A stretch of DNA of 33,408 bases from a virus: positions 1 to 33,408 of the IMG/VR virus record IMGVR_UViG_3300029319_006373. One strand, 5' to 3'. A program made the position numbers and the translations under genes. Positions 17,251-24,903 of the stretch are shown here, piece by piece; the stretch's first letter is position 1; each line of letters opens with the position of its first letter. Under the pieces are notes generated by a model. That model saw only the letters and a list, made by a program, of their open reading frames with translations. It did not search any database and was not told where the DNA came from.

Positions 17251-17887
17251 TTATGCTATCACGGTCTGTAATGAAGCTGTTGAGATACAAAACTTAGTTA
17301 CATTTCTATTAGATAACAAAAGAACAGAAGATGAAATAGTAATCACTTTTGACTCTAAAAACGGGTCAAAGAGTGTAGAGGATTACCTCAGAGCTAAATC
17401 AGTAAATGGTGAGTTTAGTTGGCATCCTTTTGAGTTTCAAGGTAACTTTTCTGATTTAAAAAATCACACTAAAAGTATGTGTAGAGGTGAGTATATTTGT
17501 CATTTAGATGCTGATGAAATACCTCACGAGACTTTAATTGAACAATTACCTCAGATAATCGAGATGAATGATGTTGATTTGATTTGGTTACCAAGAGTAA
17601 ATACGGTAGACGGAATGACAAAAGAACACGTTGAGAAGTGGGGTTGGAGAGTATCAGAAAAAGGTTGGGTTAACTATCCTGATTATCAAGCAAGAGTTTT
17701 TAGAAATACAGAAGAGATAAAATGGATACGACCACTTCACGAATATATTACAGGAAGTAAAACATACTCACATTTACCTCCGTATGAAGAATTAAGTTTA
17801 TATCATCATAAAACAATCGAAAAACAAGAACAACAAAATATGTTTTACAATCAAAATTTCAGTCCCGAAATGAACGTTAGGAGATAA
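17243..17887 (+). CDS. Glycosyltransferase, GT2-like (GT-A fold)
   Basis: A 214-residue GT-A transferase from a GTG start overlapping the preceding gene by 8 bases. It begins SYAITVCNEAVEIQNLV, the usual first strand of family 2 enzymes, and has the metal-binding motif in YICHLDADEIP (D-x-D). WGWRVSEKGWVNYPDYQARVFRN fits the acceptor-side half. The family normally runs 230-300 residues, so this is a short single-domain form. GGAG then TTG of the next gene follows directly after its stop. Confidence 0.75.
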   Translation: MLSYAITVCNEAVEIQNLVTFLLDNKRTEDEIVITFDSKNGSKSVEDYLRAKSVNGEFSWHPFEFQGNFSDLKNHTKSMCRGEYICHLDADEIPHETLIEQLPQIIEMNDVDLIWLPRVNTVDGMTKEHVEKWGWRVSEKGWVNYPDYQARVFRNTEEIKWIRPLHEYITGSKTYSHLPPYEELSLYHHKTIEKQEQQNMFYNQNFSPEMNVRR

Positions 17888-17888
17888 T

Positions 17889-19352
17889 TTGCCTAAAGAA
17901 TATCCATTACAACTATTTTGGAGACTCATAGATAATAAGTTATACGGAGTTAATCACGTTAGAAATCTTGGATTCGAAGAGTCAGAAGGTTTACGAATAC
18001 CTGACGAGTATCTTGATAATCAAGAGTTTGCCGTGTTGAGAACCGCTCACGGTATAGGTGATTGGGGTATTATTTCAGCTATGCCTAGATTACTAAAACA
18101 AAAGTATCCAAGTTGTAAAGTATATTTACCTTCTCCATTACTATTAGACAAATTGTTTAAAGAGTATGCTTCACAATGGAGTGTTTGGAACAATCCTTTT
18201 AATAATGTTAAAACTATATTTGATAATAATCCCTATGTAGATGGTTACAAAGATGACATACCAGGTGAAGTATTTCACGACCATTATAGAATATATGATA
18301 AAAACAAAACTGATATTCCTTTACTTGAACAAATTCTGAAGTTTTGGCAGTTTGAACCTGATGAACTTTCAGATTCACAACCTGAGTTATATTTTTCAGA
18401 TGAAGAACGAGAGAAAGGTGATTCAATAATTAATGAGTATACAGATGGAGAGTTTGGAGCTCTGTTAATATCTGATAGATATAAGTTTACAGACGACAAT
18501 CTAATAATAGATGTGTTAGAATCAAATCAGTTTCCTTATTTTTATTATTCACCTGTACCCTTACACGAAACATCATTTAACTTTATAGATAAGGCTCTTG
18601 ATATAAGACATATGGATATGAGAACACAACTATATATAAGGTCGAGAGCAAAAGTAAATGTAGGTAATCAGAGTGGAGCCTTACAATTAGTTGTCAGAGA
18701 TTCAGAAGTTTACGATGTAAAGAGACAATTTCCTATAGCAGGTAATATTGTTAAAGGTGAAAAATATTTAGTCGATGACTTCAAAAGAAATTTATTAGAA
18801 GATGTAGTTGATAAATCTGAATCAAAAACTACAACATCATTAAAGTTCAAAGCTGATTTCATTGACTTTTTTAGAAATACAGATTATGTAAACAAGACAC
18901 TTGTTGAGATAGGAAGTTCATTAGGACACGGTACTAAGGTGTTATGTAAGTTATTTAAAAAGGTTATAGCAGTAGATGTTTCCCCCGAAAAGCATGACTA
19001 TGCTCGAGAGTATTTAGGAGAGGTGAACAATGTTGAGTTTAAACAAATGGATGTATACAATCAAAAATGGGATTTCGAGGACAAAGATGCAATAGTATTC
19101 ATTGATTGTGTTCACGATTACAATCATCTAAAAAGTGATATTGATAACTCGATAGCTACGTTTGATAAACCTATTATTATGTTTGATGATTATGGATTAT
19201 TTCCTGACTTAAAACAATTAATCGATGAGTATGTTGAACAAGGTAAATTAAAGATATTAAAAAAGATTGGTGAACACAAGGGTAAATTCTATCCTGCTAC
19301 ACAAAATAAAATACTACGAGATAGTGAAGGACTGATATGTCAAACTCTATAA
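17889..19352 (+). CDS. Two-domain protein: GT9-like transferase fused to SAM methyltransferase
   Basis: A 487-residue protein starting at TTG, with GGAG at 17880-17883 five bases upstream. Residues about 45-300 resemble a heptosyltransferase-type GT-B fold: VLRTAHGIGDWGIISAMPRLLKQKYP is the opening strand and glycine loop, and RAKVNVGNQSGALQLV fits the late donor-side segment. Residues about 338-475 are a class I SAM methyltransferase: LVEIGSSLGHG (338-348), an acidic strand VIAVDVSPE, and VFIDCVHDYNHLKSDI with the family-24 look. The linker contains KSESKTTTSLK. The fusion suggests that one protein transfers and methylates the same sugar. The GT part is the less certain half. Confidence 0.65.
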   Translation: MPKEYPLQLFWRLIDNKLYGVNHVRNLGFEESEGLRIPDEYLDNQEFAVLRTAHGIGDWGIISAMPRLLKQKYPSCKVYLPSPLLLDKLFKEYASQWSVWNNPFNNVKTIFDNNPYVDGYKDDIPGEVFHDHYRIYDKNKTDIPLLEQILKFWQFEPDELSDSQPELYFSDEEREKGDSIINEYTDGEFGALLISDRYKFTDDNLIIDVLESNQFPYFYYSPVPLHETSFNFIDKALDIRHMDMRTQLYIRSRAKVNVGNQSGALQLVVRDSEVYDVKRQFPIAGNIVKGEKYLVDDFKRNLLEDVVDKSESKTTTSLKFKADFIDFFRNTDYVNKTLVEIGSSLGHGTKVLCKLFKKVIAVDVSPEKHDYAREYLGEVNNVEFKQMDVYNQKWDFEDKDAIVFIDCVHDYNHLKSDIDNSIATFDKPIIMFDDYGLFPDLKQLIDEYVEQGKLKILKKIGEHKGKFYPATQNKILRDSEGLICQTL

Positions 19353-20026
19353 TCTATACATCAATCTTTGGTAACTACGATGATGAACTTAATCAGAGAC
19401 TTCCTGAGGGATGGGATTGGAAATGTTTTAATGAAACAAATAGTTTATCTTTGTACTCAGATAATAATAGGAATGCTAAAAGATTCAAAGTTCTTCCTCA
19501 TAGATACCTACAAGATTATGAATATAGTATTTTCATTGATGGAAATATGAGTGTCGTTGGTAATGTAAATGAATTAGTAGAGAAGTATTTATCAGATAGT
19601 AATGTAGCATTCTTTAGTCATAACGAAAATACTTTAGATGCTAGAAATTGTATTTATGATGAGGCTAATTTAATTATTTCAGCTGGTAACTCTTGGATGG
19701 AAAAGACTCCTGAACGAGGAATGCTGAACTACAAAGACAATCCTCACGTAATTAAAAAACAACTTGATAAATATGCTACATTAGGTTATCCTTCTCAGAA
19801 TGGTTTGATAACAGGCATGGTAATACTCAGAAGACACAATGAACAAGATTGTATTGATACAATGGAAGATTGGTGGACAGAAATTAAATACGGAAGTAAA
19901 CGAGACCAGTTAAGTTTCAACTATGTAGCTTGGAAGAATCAACTCAAGTTTAATTATATGAAAGGTGACTCTCGTAATAATGAATATTTTACAAGAGACA
20001 CAAAACCTCACAAAGGTAAAAAATGA
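19337..20026 (+). CDS. TOD1/MUCI70 (DUF616)-type glycosyltransferase
   Basis: A 229-residue GT-A-like protein. IIYTSIFGNYDDELNQRLP is the opening of the DUF616/TOD1-MUCI70 family; RFKVLPHRYLQDYEYSIFIDGNM matches its central segment, with D-G-N in place of a plain D-x-D. Further on, NGLITGMVILRRHNEQDC and RDQLSFNYVAW follow the same family. It probably transfers a sugar to an unknown acceptor. It overlaps the fusion gene by 16 bases and the next gene by ATGA. Confidence 0.75.
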   Translation: MSNSIIYTSIFGNYDDELNQRLPEGWDWKCFNETNSLSLYSDNNRNAKRFKVLPHRYLQDYEYSIFIDGNMSVVGNVNELVEKYLSDSNVAFFSHNENTLDARNCIYDEANLIISAGNSWMEKTPERGMLNYKDNPHVIKKQLDKYATLGYPSQNGLITGMVILRRHNEQDCIDTMEDWWTEIKYGSKRDQLSFNYVAWKNQLKFNYMKGDSRNNEYFTRDTKPHKGKK

Positions 20027-20787
20027 AGAACATAGTTTTTATTCCTAATATCAATCTAGGTAACGGTCGAAGTGATTCATATCAATATTCAATCAATAGT
20101 TGGAAACACTGGTGTGATAAGAATGACGTTGAACTGATAGTCTGGGAAGATTTGATTTATCCTGTTGATTATATGAAGATAACTTGGCAGAGATATTATA
20201 TGTTTGATATTTTAGAAGGAAATAATATCGAGTATGACCAAATATTAATGGTAGATGCTGATACAATAGTTCATCCTGATTGTCCTAACTTCTTTGATGA
20301 AACAGAACGTAAGTATTGTGGAGTTCAAGTCGATGGATGTTATGAGTGGGTAACAAGAAGTATCAGAGGATTCGGTGATATGTTATTTGATGGTCAACGT
20401 ATACATCCATGGAGATATATCAACGGAGGTTTTCAAATTGTAAACTCAGAACACAAATCTTTTTTTGAATCAATGAAAACTTACTATCTTAACAACTCAG
20501 AAAAAATTACAAATGCTATAGATACTTTAAAGTGTGGAACTGACCAGACTATCGTGAATTATATGTTACATCAAGAAAAAATTGATGTAAAGATGTTACC
20601 TAGTTGTTACAATCTACAAGATTTATTTAGAAAAAATCTACTATATGTATCAGGTCGAGAATGGTGGACGGATGAATTACATTTCTTAGAAGCGGGTTGG
20701 GTTTATCATTATAATTCAATACCTCAAAATCCTATGAACAGAGACGCTAACTATTGGATAAAAAGAACATACGAGGAGTTATTTTGA
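20023..20787 (+). CDS. GT-A glycosyltransferase (GT8-like)
   Basis: A 254-residue GT-A protein. The N-terminal strand NIVFIPNINLG, the DQILMVDADTIVHPD metal-site motif (D-x-D), then WRYINGGFQIVNSEHKSFF and CGTDQTIVNYMLHQ follow the order of family 8-type transferases. There is no membrane segment. The overlap of its TGA with the TTG of the nucleotidyltransferase gene (TTGA) couples the two. The family number is approximate. Confidence 0.68.
   Translation: MKNIVFIPNINLGNGRSDSYQYSINSWKHWCDKNDVELIVWEDLIYPVDYMKITWQRYYMFDILEGNNIEYDQILMVDADTIVHPDCPNFFDETERKYCGVQVDGCYEWVTRSIRGFGDMLFDGQRIHPWRYINGGFQIVNSEHKSFFESMKTYYLNNSEKITNAIDTLKCGTDQTIVNYMLHQEKIDVKMLPSCYNLQDLFRKNLLYVSGREWWTDELHFLEAGWVYHYNSIPQNPMNRDANYWIKRTYEELF
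20773..20778 (+). promoter_or_regulatory. Ribosome site deciding a TTG start
   Basis: GAGGAG five bases before the TTG at 20784. It supports starting the nucleotidyltransferase there rather than at the in-frame ATG at 20754, which has no such site. Confidence 0.65.
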
Positions 20788-21215
20788 AAAATCAAAAAAT
20801 AATAGGATTCACGAGTGGTTACTTTGATATAATGCATCCCGGTCACGTTTTGATGTTAGATGAATGTAAAATGTATTGTGATTATTTGATAGTAGGTGTA
20901 CACTCATTTATCACTCAAACTCCTCAACCTGACGGAAGAAAAAAGAATCAACCTATTTGGACAGCAGATGAAAGACTAATGATGGTACAATCAAGTAAAT
21001 ATGTTGATAAGGCTTTTCTATATGATGGTGAAGAAGAGTTGTATAAGTATCTTAAAGAAAATCAAAACTTAATTAACGTTCGTATTTTAGGAGAAGACCA
21101 CAAAGATAAACCTTTCACTGGTGATGATTTAAAAATTAATATTGTTTTCAATACTAGAAGACATAATTATAGTACGACAAACACAATCAAAAAAATAATC
21201 GAAGAGAGAACTTAA
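20784..21215 (+). CDS. Cytidylyltransferase-type nucleotidyltransferase (TagD/RfaE-C-like)
   Basis: A 143-residue nucleotidyltransferase that would activate a small phosphorylated substrate with CTP or ATP. From the TTG start it reads IIGFTSGYFDIMHPGHVLML with the catalytic HPGH at 18-21, then the central DYLIVGVHS strand, and a C-terminal RHNYSTTNTIKKII matching the R-x-x-x-ST-x-x-I motif. Glycerol-3-phosphate cytidylyltransferase (TagD) and the C-terminal domain of HldE are the closest known types; substrate cannot be read from the sequence. In this block it could make CDP-glycerol or an ADP/CDP-activated sugar. Confidence 0.8.
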   Translation: MKNQKIIGFTSGYFDIMHPGHVLMLDECKMYCDYLIVGVHSFITQTPQPDGRKKNQPIWTADERLMMVQSSKYVDKAFLYDGEEELYKYLKENQNLINVRILGEDHKDKPFTGDDLKINIVFNTRRHNYSTTNTIKKIIEERT

Positions 21216-21970
21216 TGAATATTGAATTTGTATTTTCAGAGTTTGGAACTCGAATGACTGCTAATCAACCAGACTCATTTACTGATGAATACAGATTAGA
21301 CCCAACATATTCATCTGTCAAACAATTCTTTCCTGAAGCTAAACTAACGATGTATACTGATAATCGTGATTTGGGAAAAAACTATGATGATGTGGAGATT
21401 AGATTAGTTGACATAGAATCAAGTCCGTTTGATAAGAGTAATCATAGATGGGGTTGGCACGCTTGTGATTATTATCAGGTCAAAGGATTATTAGATTCAA
21501 AGGCAGATATAGCTATCTCAGTAGATTCTGATGTAATGTTCGTAAATGATGAAGTAAAAACTATTCTACCTATAACAGAAAGATTTGGAATATGTGTACC
21601 TCAAAATGAAAGACAGATGGTAAAAGTTGACGGTATACACACACGTGGTAATGATGGTGATTTTCATATTGAGGAAAGTTCTAACAGAGGAAATATTTTA
21701 ACTTATGACCTTTGGTGGATGTCTTTCGATACAAAAAATACTAGAAGTAGGAAATGGTTGTCTGAGTTCGGTAGATTAATGGTCTCAAATCCAAGACGAG
21801 CTCCATTACAAATGTCAAGAGCCGCCTGGAATACTGGTATTCATCCTTATGCTATGCCAATACAATGGGGAGTCGGACACGGACACGTTGGTTGTGGTAA
21901 TGAAATCATTTTACATTTAGGACATCAAAGAGTAAGAGAATATTATTTGGAGGGTAAAAATGTTAGTTGA
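21215..21970 (+). CDS. Putative GT-A glycosyltransferase
   Basis: A 251-residue protein with the features of a GT-A transferase: strand EAKLTMYTDNRD, a conserved-looking WGWHACDYYQVKGLLDS segment, then IAISVDSDVMFVND carrying D-x-D. A tryptophan-rich patch (YDLWWMSFDT) and WGVGHGHVGCGNEIILHLG follow. I cannot name a family. It begins in a TAATG overlap with the nucleotidyltransferase gene and overlaps the methyltransferase gene by 11 bases. Confidence 0.6.
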   Translation: MNIEFVFSEFGTRMTANQPDSFTDEYRLDPTYSSVKQFFPEAKLTMYTDNRDLGKNYDDVEIRLVDIESSPFDKSNHRWGWHACDYYQVKGLLDSKADIAISVDSDVMFVNDEVKTILPITERFGICVPQNERQMVKVDGIHTRGNDGDFHIEESSNRGNILTYDLWWMSFDTKNTRSRKWLSEFGRLMVSNPRRAPLQMSRAAWNTGIHPYAMPIQWGVGHGHVGCGNEIILHLGHQRVREYYLEGKNVS

Positions 21971-22658
21971 GTTAGCAAAGAAATATGATGTTGATATGTT
22001 TGAACTAGGTTATCTTGAACATTATGAAAAACGTTTTGATGATATAAGACTTGATGTCAAGAAGGTTTTAGAAATCGGTGTAGAGACTGGATGTTCACAT
22101 AGGATGTGGTTAGAATATTTTCCTAATGCCACAATTTACGGATTCGATATATTCAACGAGGATGATAGGTCAGGTTATTGTGATGTGTTACGTGAAAAGA
22201 TGAAAGACAATCCCTACTTAGACCGTTCAGTTTTATTTAAAGGTGACCAACAAGAAGTCAAAGATTTGAATAGATTTTTAACAATGCATGGAAGAGATTT
22301 TGACTTGATTATAGATGATGGTGGTCATACTATGAGACAACAACAAGTAACTCTTCCTATAATGTTAGAAGCCACTAAGTCAGGAGGTTATTATGTAATT
22401 GAGGATTTACACACCTGTAGTGGTCAATGGAAAACATTATATGGTTACGAAGTCATAGAGGAAGGTGATACAATCACAACTGATATTATCAACGATATAG
22501 AAAACAATTACTATTCAATTAAAGAGACAAGTTACATAAATGAACTTCAAATGAAAGATATACATAATAGTATCGAAAGTTGTAAGTTAGAAACAGGAAA
22601 CAAAAAATACAAAAATTATATTTGGCCAACACTACTTAGTTTTATGGTTAAAAAATGA
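21960..22658 (+). CDS. SAM methyltransferase, MycE/cephalosporin-hydroxylase-like
   Basis: A 232-residue class I methyltransferase. VLEIGVETGCSHRMWLEYFPNATIYGFDIF has motif I and the acidic end of strand 2; FDLIIDDGGHTMRQQQVTLPIMLEATKSGGYYVIEDLHT carries the metal-binding D-D-x-x-H segment seen in macrolide sugar O-methyltransferases such as MycE. It most likely O-methylates a sugar hydroxyl with Mg2+. GGAGGG lies shortly upstream of the ATG, and it overlaps the next gene by ATGA. Confidence 0.77.
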   Translation: MLVELAKKYDVDMFELGYLEHYEKRFDDIRLDVKKVLEIGVETGCSHRMWLEYFPNATIYGFDIFNEDDRSGYCDVLREKMKDNPYLDRSVLFKGDQQEVKDLNRFLTMHGRDFDLIIDDGGHTMRQQQVTLPIMLEATKSGGYYVIEDLHTCSGQWKTLYGYEVIEEGDTITTDIINDIENNYYSIKETSYINELQMKDIHNSIESCKLETGNKKYKNYIWPTLLSFMVKK

Positions 22659-23395
22659 GTAAAGTAGCTTTAATAGTTGAGACAAGAGAACATCCCGCTC
22701 TTCCTATGGTTTTAAAAAGTGTACGTAGAGCTCTCGATGATGATTGGAAATTACAAATCTATCACGGGAATAAAAATGTAGACTATATGAAAAAAATATC
22801 AGATACAGAATGGGGTCAGAATTTCATAATGACTCCAATGGGATTTGATGAGTTACCTCAATGGCCTGAATCAAATGATTTAATGGTTTCAAAAGAGTTT
22901 TGGAAACAAAGTGAAGGTAAAACAATTTTATATTTTGAAACAGATTGTATTATATGTTTTAATTCAAGATACACAATAAATGATTTTCTTGATTTTGATT
23001 ACATAGGAGGCTATTGGGGAAACAAAATACCTGACCTTGACGAAAAGTATACTTGGATAATGAATGGTGGTTTATCTATAAGAAAAAAGAAATTTATATT
23101 AGATAGTATAAAATACAAACATAAAGAATATCTACGAAGAGGAGGTAATCCTTGTGAAGATTATTTTTTCAGTGCTTGTGTAGAAGATAAACCCTTAGTA
23201 AGAGATGTGCTTTCTTTTTCGATTGATAATGGTTACGTGGCTCCTCAAGTAGGAGTTCCTTTCGGTCTACATAAACCTTGGGGTCTGATTCCTGCTAGAG
23301 GACACGGAGCTGGATATCCTGAAACTAAAAAAGTTTGTCGTACAGATAAAGATGGAAATTATTTAGAAGAATTTGAAAGATTACATAATGTATAA
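22655..23395 (+). CDS. DUF5672 family glycosyltransferase-like protein
   Basis: A 246-residue protein with the DUF5672 pattern: VALIVETREHPALPMVLKSV at the start, then ILYFETDCIIC, FLDFDYIGGYW, and WIMNGGLSIRKKKFILDSI with the Asn-Gly-Gly donor-site segment, followed by EDYFFSACVED. The family is treated as GT-A-like transferases and occurs in capsule and viral glycan loci. The late segment QVGVPFGLHKPWG fits as well. An ATGA overlap joins it to the preceding methyltransferase. Confidence 0.72.
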   Translation: MSKVALIVETREHPALPMVLKSVRRALDDDWKLQIYHGNKNVDYMKKISDTEWGQNFIMTPMGFDELPQWPESNDLMVSKEFWKQSEGKTILYFETDCIICFNSRYTINDFLDFDYIGGYWGNKIPDLDEKYTWIMNGGLSIRKKKFILDSIKYKHKEYLRRGGNPCEDYFFSACVEDKPLVRDVLSFSIDNGYVAPQVGVPFGLHKPWGLIPARGHGAGYPETKKVCRTDKDGNYLEEFERLHNV

Positions 23396-23401
23396 AGAAG
23401 G
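23396..23401 (+). promoter_or_regulatory. Ribosome site deciding the FkbM-like start
   Basis: AGAAGG seven bases before the ATG at 23409, just after the DUF5672 stop. It favours 23409 over the in-frame ATG at 23388 and TTG at 23373. Confidence 0.55.
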
Positions 23402-23408
23402 TTCTGAA

Positions 23409-24044
23409 ATGAGACTTGACTTAATACGAGAACGATTCGGTATTCCTAATGCTATTCTCGATGTAGGAGCTCATAGAGGACAATTTTTTACGTGGTCAAA
23501 AAAAGTATGGCCAGATACACCTATTTGGATGATAGAGGCTAATGAGATACACGAGCCATATCTAAAAGAATTATGTAGTAAATACAATGACCAATATTTG
23601 ATTTCAACATTGGGTGATTCAAACAGAAACGTTAACTTTTATACTAGAAGTGATAAACCAAAAACTGAAGGAGCCTCATACTATAAAGAGACAACCTATT
23701 GGGATATACCACACCTAGTAAAAGAGATACCTAAAACACTTCAAACTTTAGATGAACTATTTGAAGAGGGTAGTTATTTCGACCTCGTGAAATTAGACAC
23801 TCAAGGTTCAGAAGTTGATATATTAAAAGGAGGTTCTAAGTTATGTCAGAAAGCAGCTGCAATAATTGTTGAAGTCTCTTACGTAGATTACAATGAAGGA
23901 GCTCCTAAGTCTGATGAGGTTATCAAGTTTATGTCAGATTATGGTTACGGTCAATACTTTGAGATAGGAGAACATTACTCGAATGAACCTCAATGGAAAG
24001 ACATCGCAATTCAAAAAGATTTATGTTTTTACAAATCAAATTAA
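23409..24044 (+). CDS. FkbM family SAM methyltransferase
   Basis: A 211-residue methyltransferase. AILDVGAHRGQFFTWSKKVWP is the FkbM motif I, IWMIEANEIHEPYLKEL the acidic strand 2, and TLDELFEEGSYFDLVKLDTQGSEVDILKGG the hallmark K-x-D-x-QG-x-E segment. The family O-methylates sugars and other hydroxyls. Start chosen by the AGAAGG site; starts at 23373 or 23388 would overlap the previous gene. A 25-base gap with a GAGGAG site separates it from the neuB-like gene, one of the few real gaps in the block. Confidence 0.83.
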   Translation: MRLDLIRERFGIPNAILDVGAHRGQFFTWSKKVWPDTPIWMIEANEIHEPYLKELCSKYNDQYLISTLGDSNRNVNFYTRSDKPKTEGASYYKETTYWDIPHLVKEIPKTLQTLDELFEEGSYFDLVKLDTQGSEVDILKGGSKLCQKAAAIIVEVSYVDYNEGAPKSDEVIKFMSDYGYGQYFEIGEHYSNEPQWKDIAIQKDLCFYKSN

Positions 24045-24069
24045 ATAATTATTATAAAGAGGAGTTATT

Positions 24070-24903
24070 ATGCACACTTACGTTATAGCAGAAGTAGGTA
24101 TTAATCACAACGGAGACATTGAATTAGCTAAAGAACTTATTCACAAAGCCTTTATTGCTGGTTGTGATGCTGTCAAGTTTCAAAAACGTGATATTGAATC
24201 AGTTTATACTCAAGAGGAACTAGACACTCCAAGAGAGTCTCCTTTCGGGACAACAACCAGAGAACAAAAAGAAGGTATTGAATTTAATATCAAACAATAT
24301 AAGGAACTTCAGGCTTATGCTGAAGAGTTGAGTTTAGATTTTATCGTATCGTGTTGGGACCAAATGAGTTTGTTTCAAGTCGAAAAACATCTTGACGTTA
24401 AGTATCATAAAGTAGCTTCAGCTATGGCTACCGATAAGGAGTTTCTCGAAAAGTTAAACGAAACAAACAAACCTGTTATCTTATCGGTTGGAATGTGTAC
24501 GGATGAAGAAGTAGAAGCCGCTATGAATATATTAGACAATGTTGAATATGTTTTAGCTTGCACAAGTACGTATCCTACAGCTCCAGAAGAAGTAAATTTA
24601 CGTTATTTAGAAACACTAAAGAGATTATATCCAAATACAAAAGTCGGTTTTTCTAATCATTATAATGGAATGGATGCTTGTGTCGGTAGTGTGGCTTTAG
24701 GAGCTGAGTGTGTTGAGTTTCATATTACAAAACAAAGAGCTATGTATGGGTCTGACCAAGCTGCTTCGATACAAGATGTCGATGATTTATGTGATGCAAT
24801 CAGAAAAATGGAAGTTATGTTAGGTGATGGTATAAAGGTTGTCTACGATACAGAGAAACCTATAGCTCAAAAACTAAGAAAAGTAAATAATACCGTTGAG
24901 TGA
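24070..24903 (+). CDS. neuB: NeuB-like nonulosonic acid synthase lacking the SAF domain
   Basis: A 277-residue TIM-barrel enzyme of the sialic/legionaminic/pseudaminic acid synthase family, which condenses phosphoenolpyruvate with a six-carbon N-acyl sugar. YVIAEVGINHNGDIELAKELI is the family's opening; VKFQKRD, LACTSTYPTAPEEVNL and the two metal-site histidines (SNHYNG and VEFHIT) are present. The usual D-H after the second histidine reads D-Q (YGSDQAAS). The protein ends at EKPIAQKLRK, the point where normal 340-350-residue NeuB proteins continue into the C-terminal antifreeze-like (SAF) domain, so that domain is missing. GAGGAG precedes the ATG. Its TGA overlaps the TTG of the radical SAM gene. 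Confidence 0.87.
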   Translation: MHTYVIAEVGINHNGDIELAKELIHKAFIAGCDAVKFQKRDIESVYTQEELDTPRESPFGTTTREQKEGIEFNIKQYKELQAYAEELSLDFIVSCWDQMSLFQVEKHLDVKYHKVASAMATDKEFLEKLNETNKPVILSVGMCTDEEVEAAMNILDNVEYVLACTSTYPTAPEEVNLRYLETLKRLYPNTKVGFSNHYNGMDACVGSVALGAECVEFHITKQRAMYGSDQAASIQDVDDLCDAIRKMEVMLGDGIKVVYDTEKPIAQKLRKVNNTVE

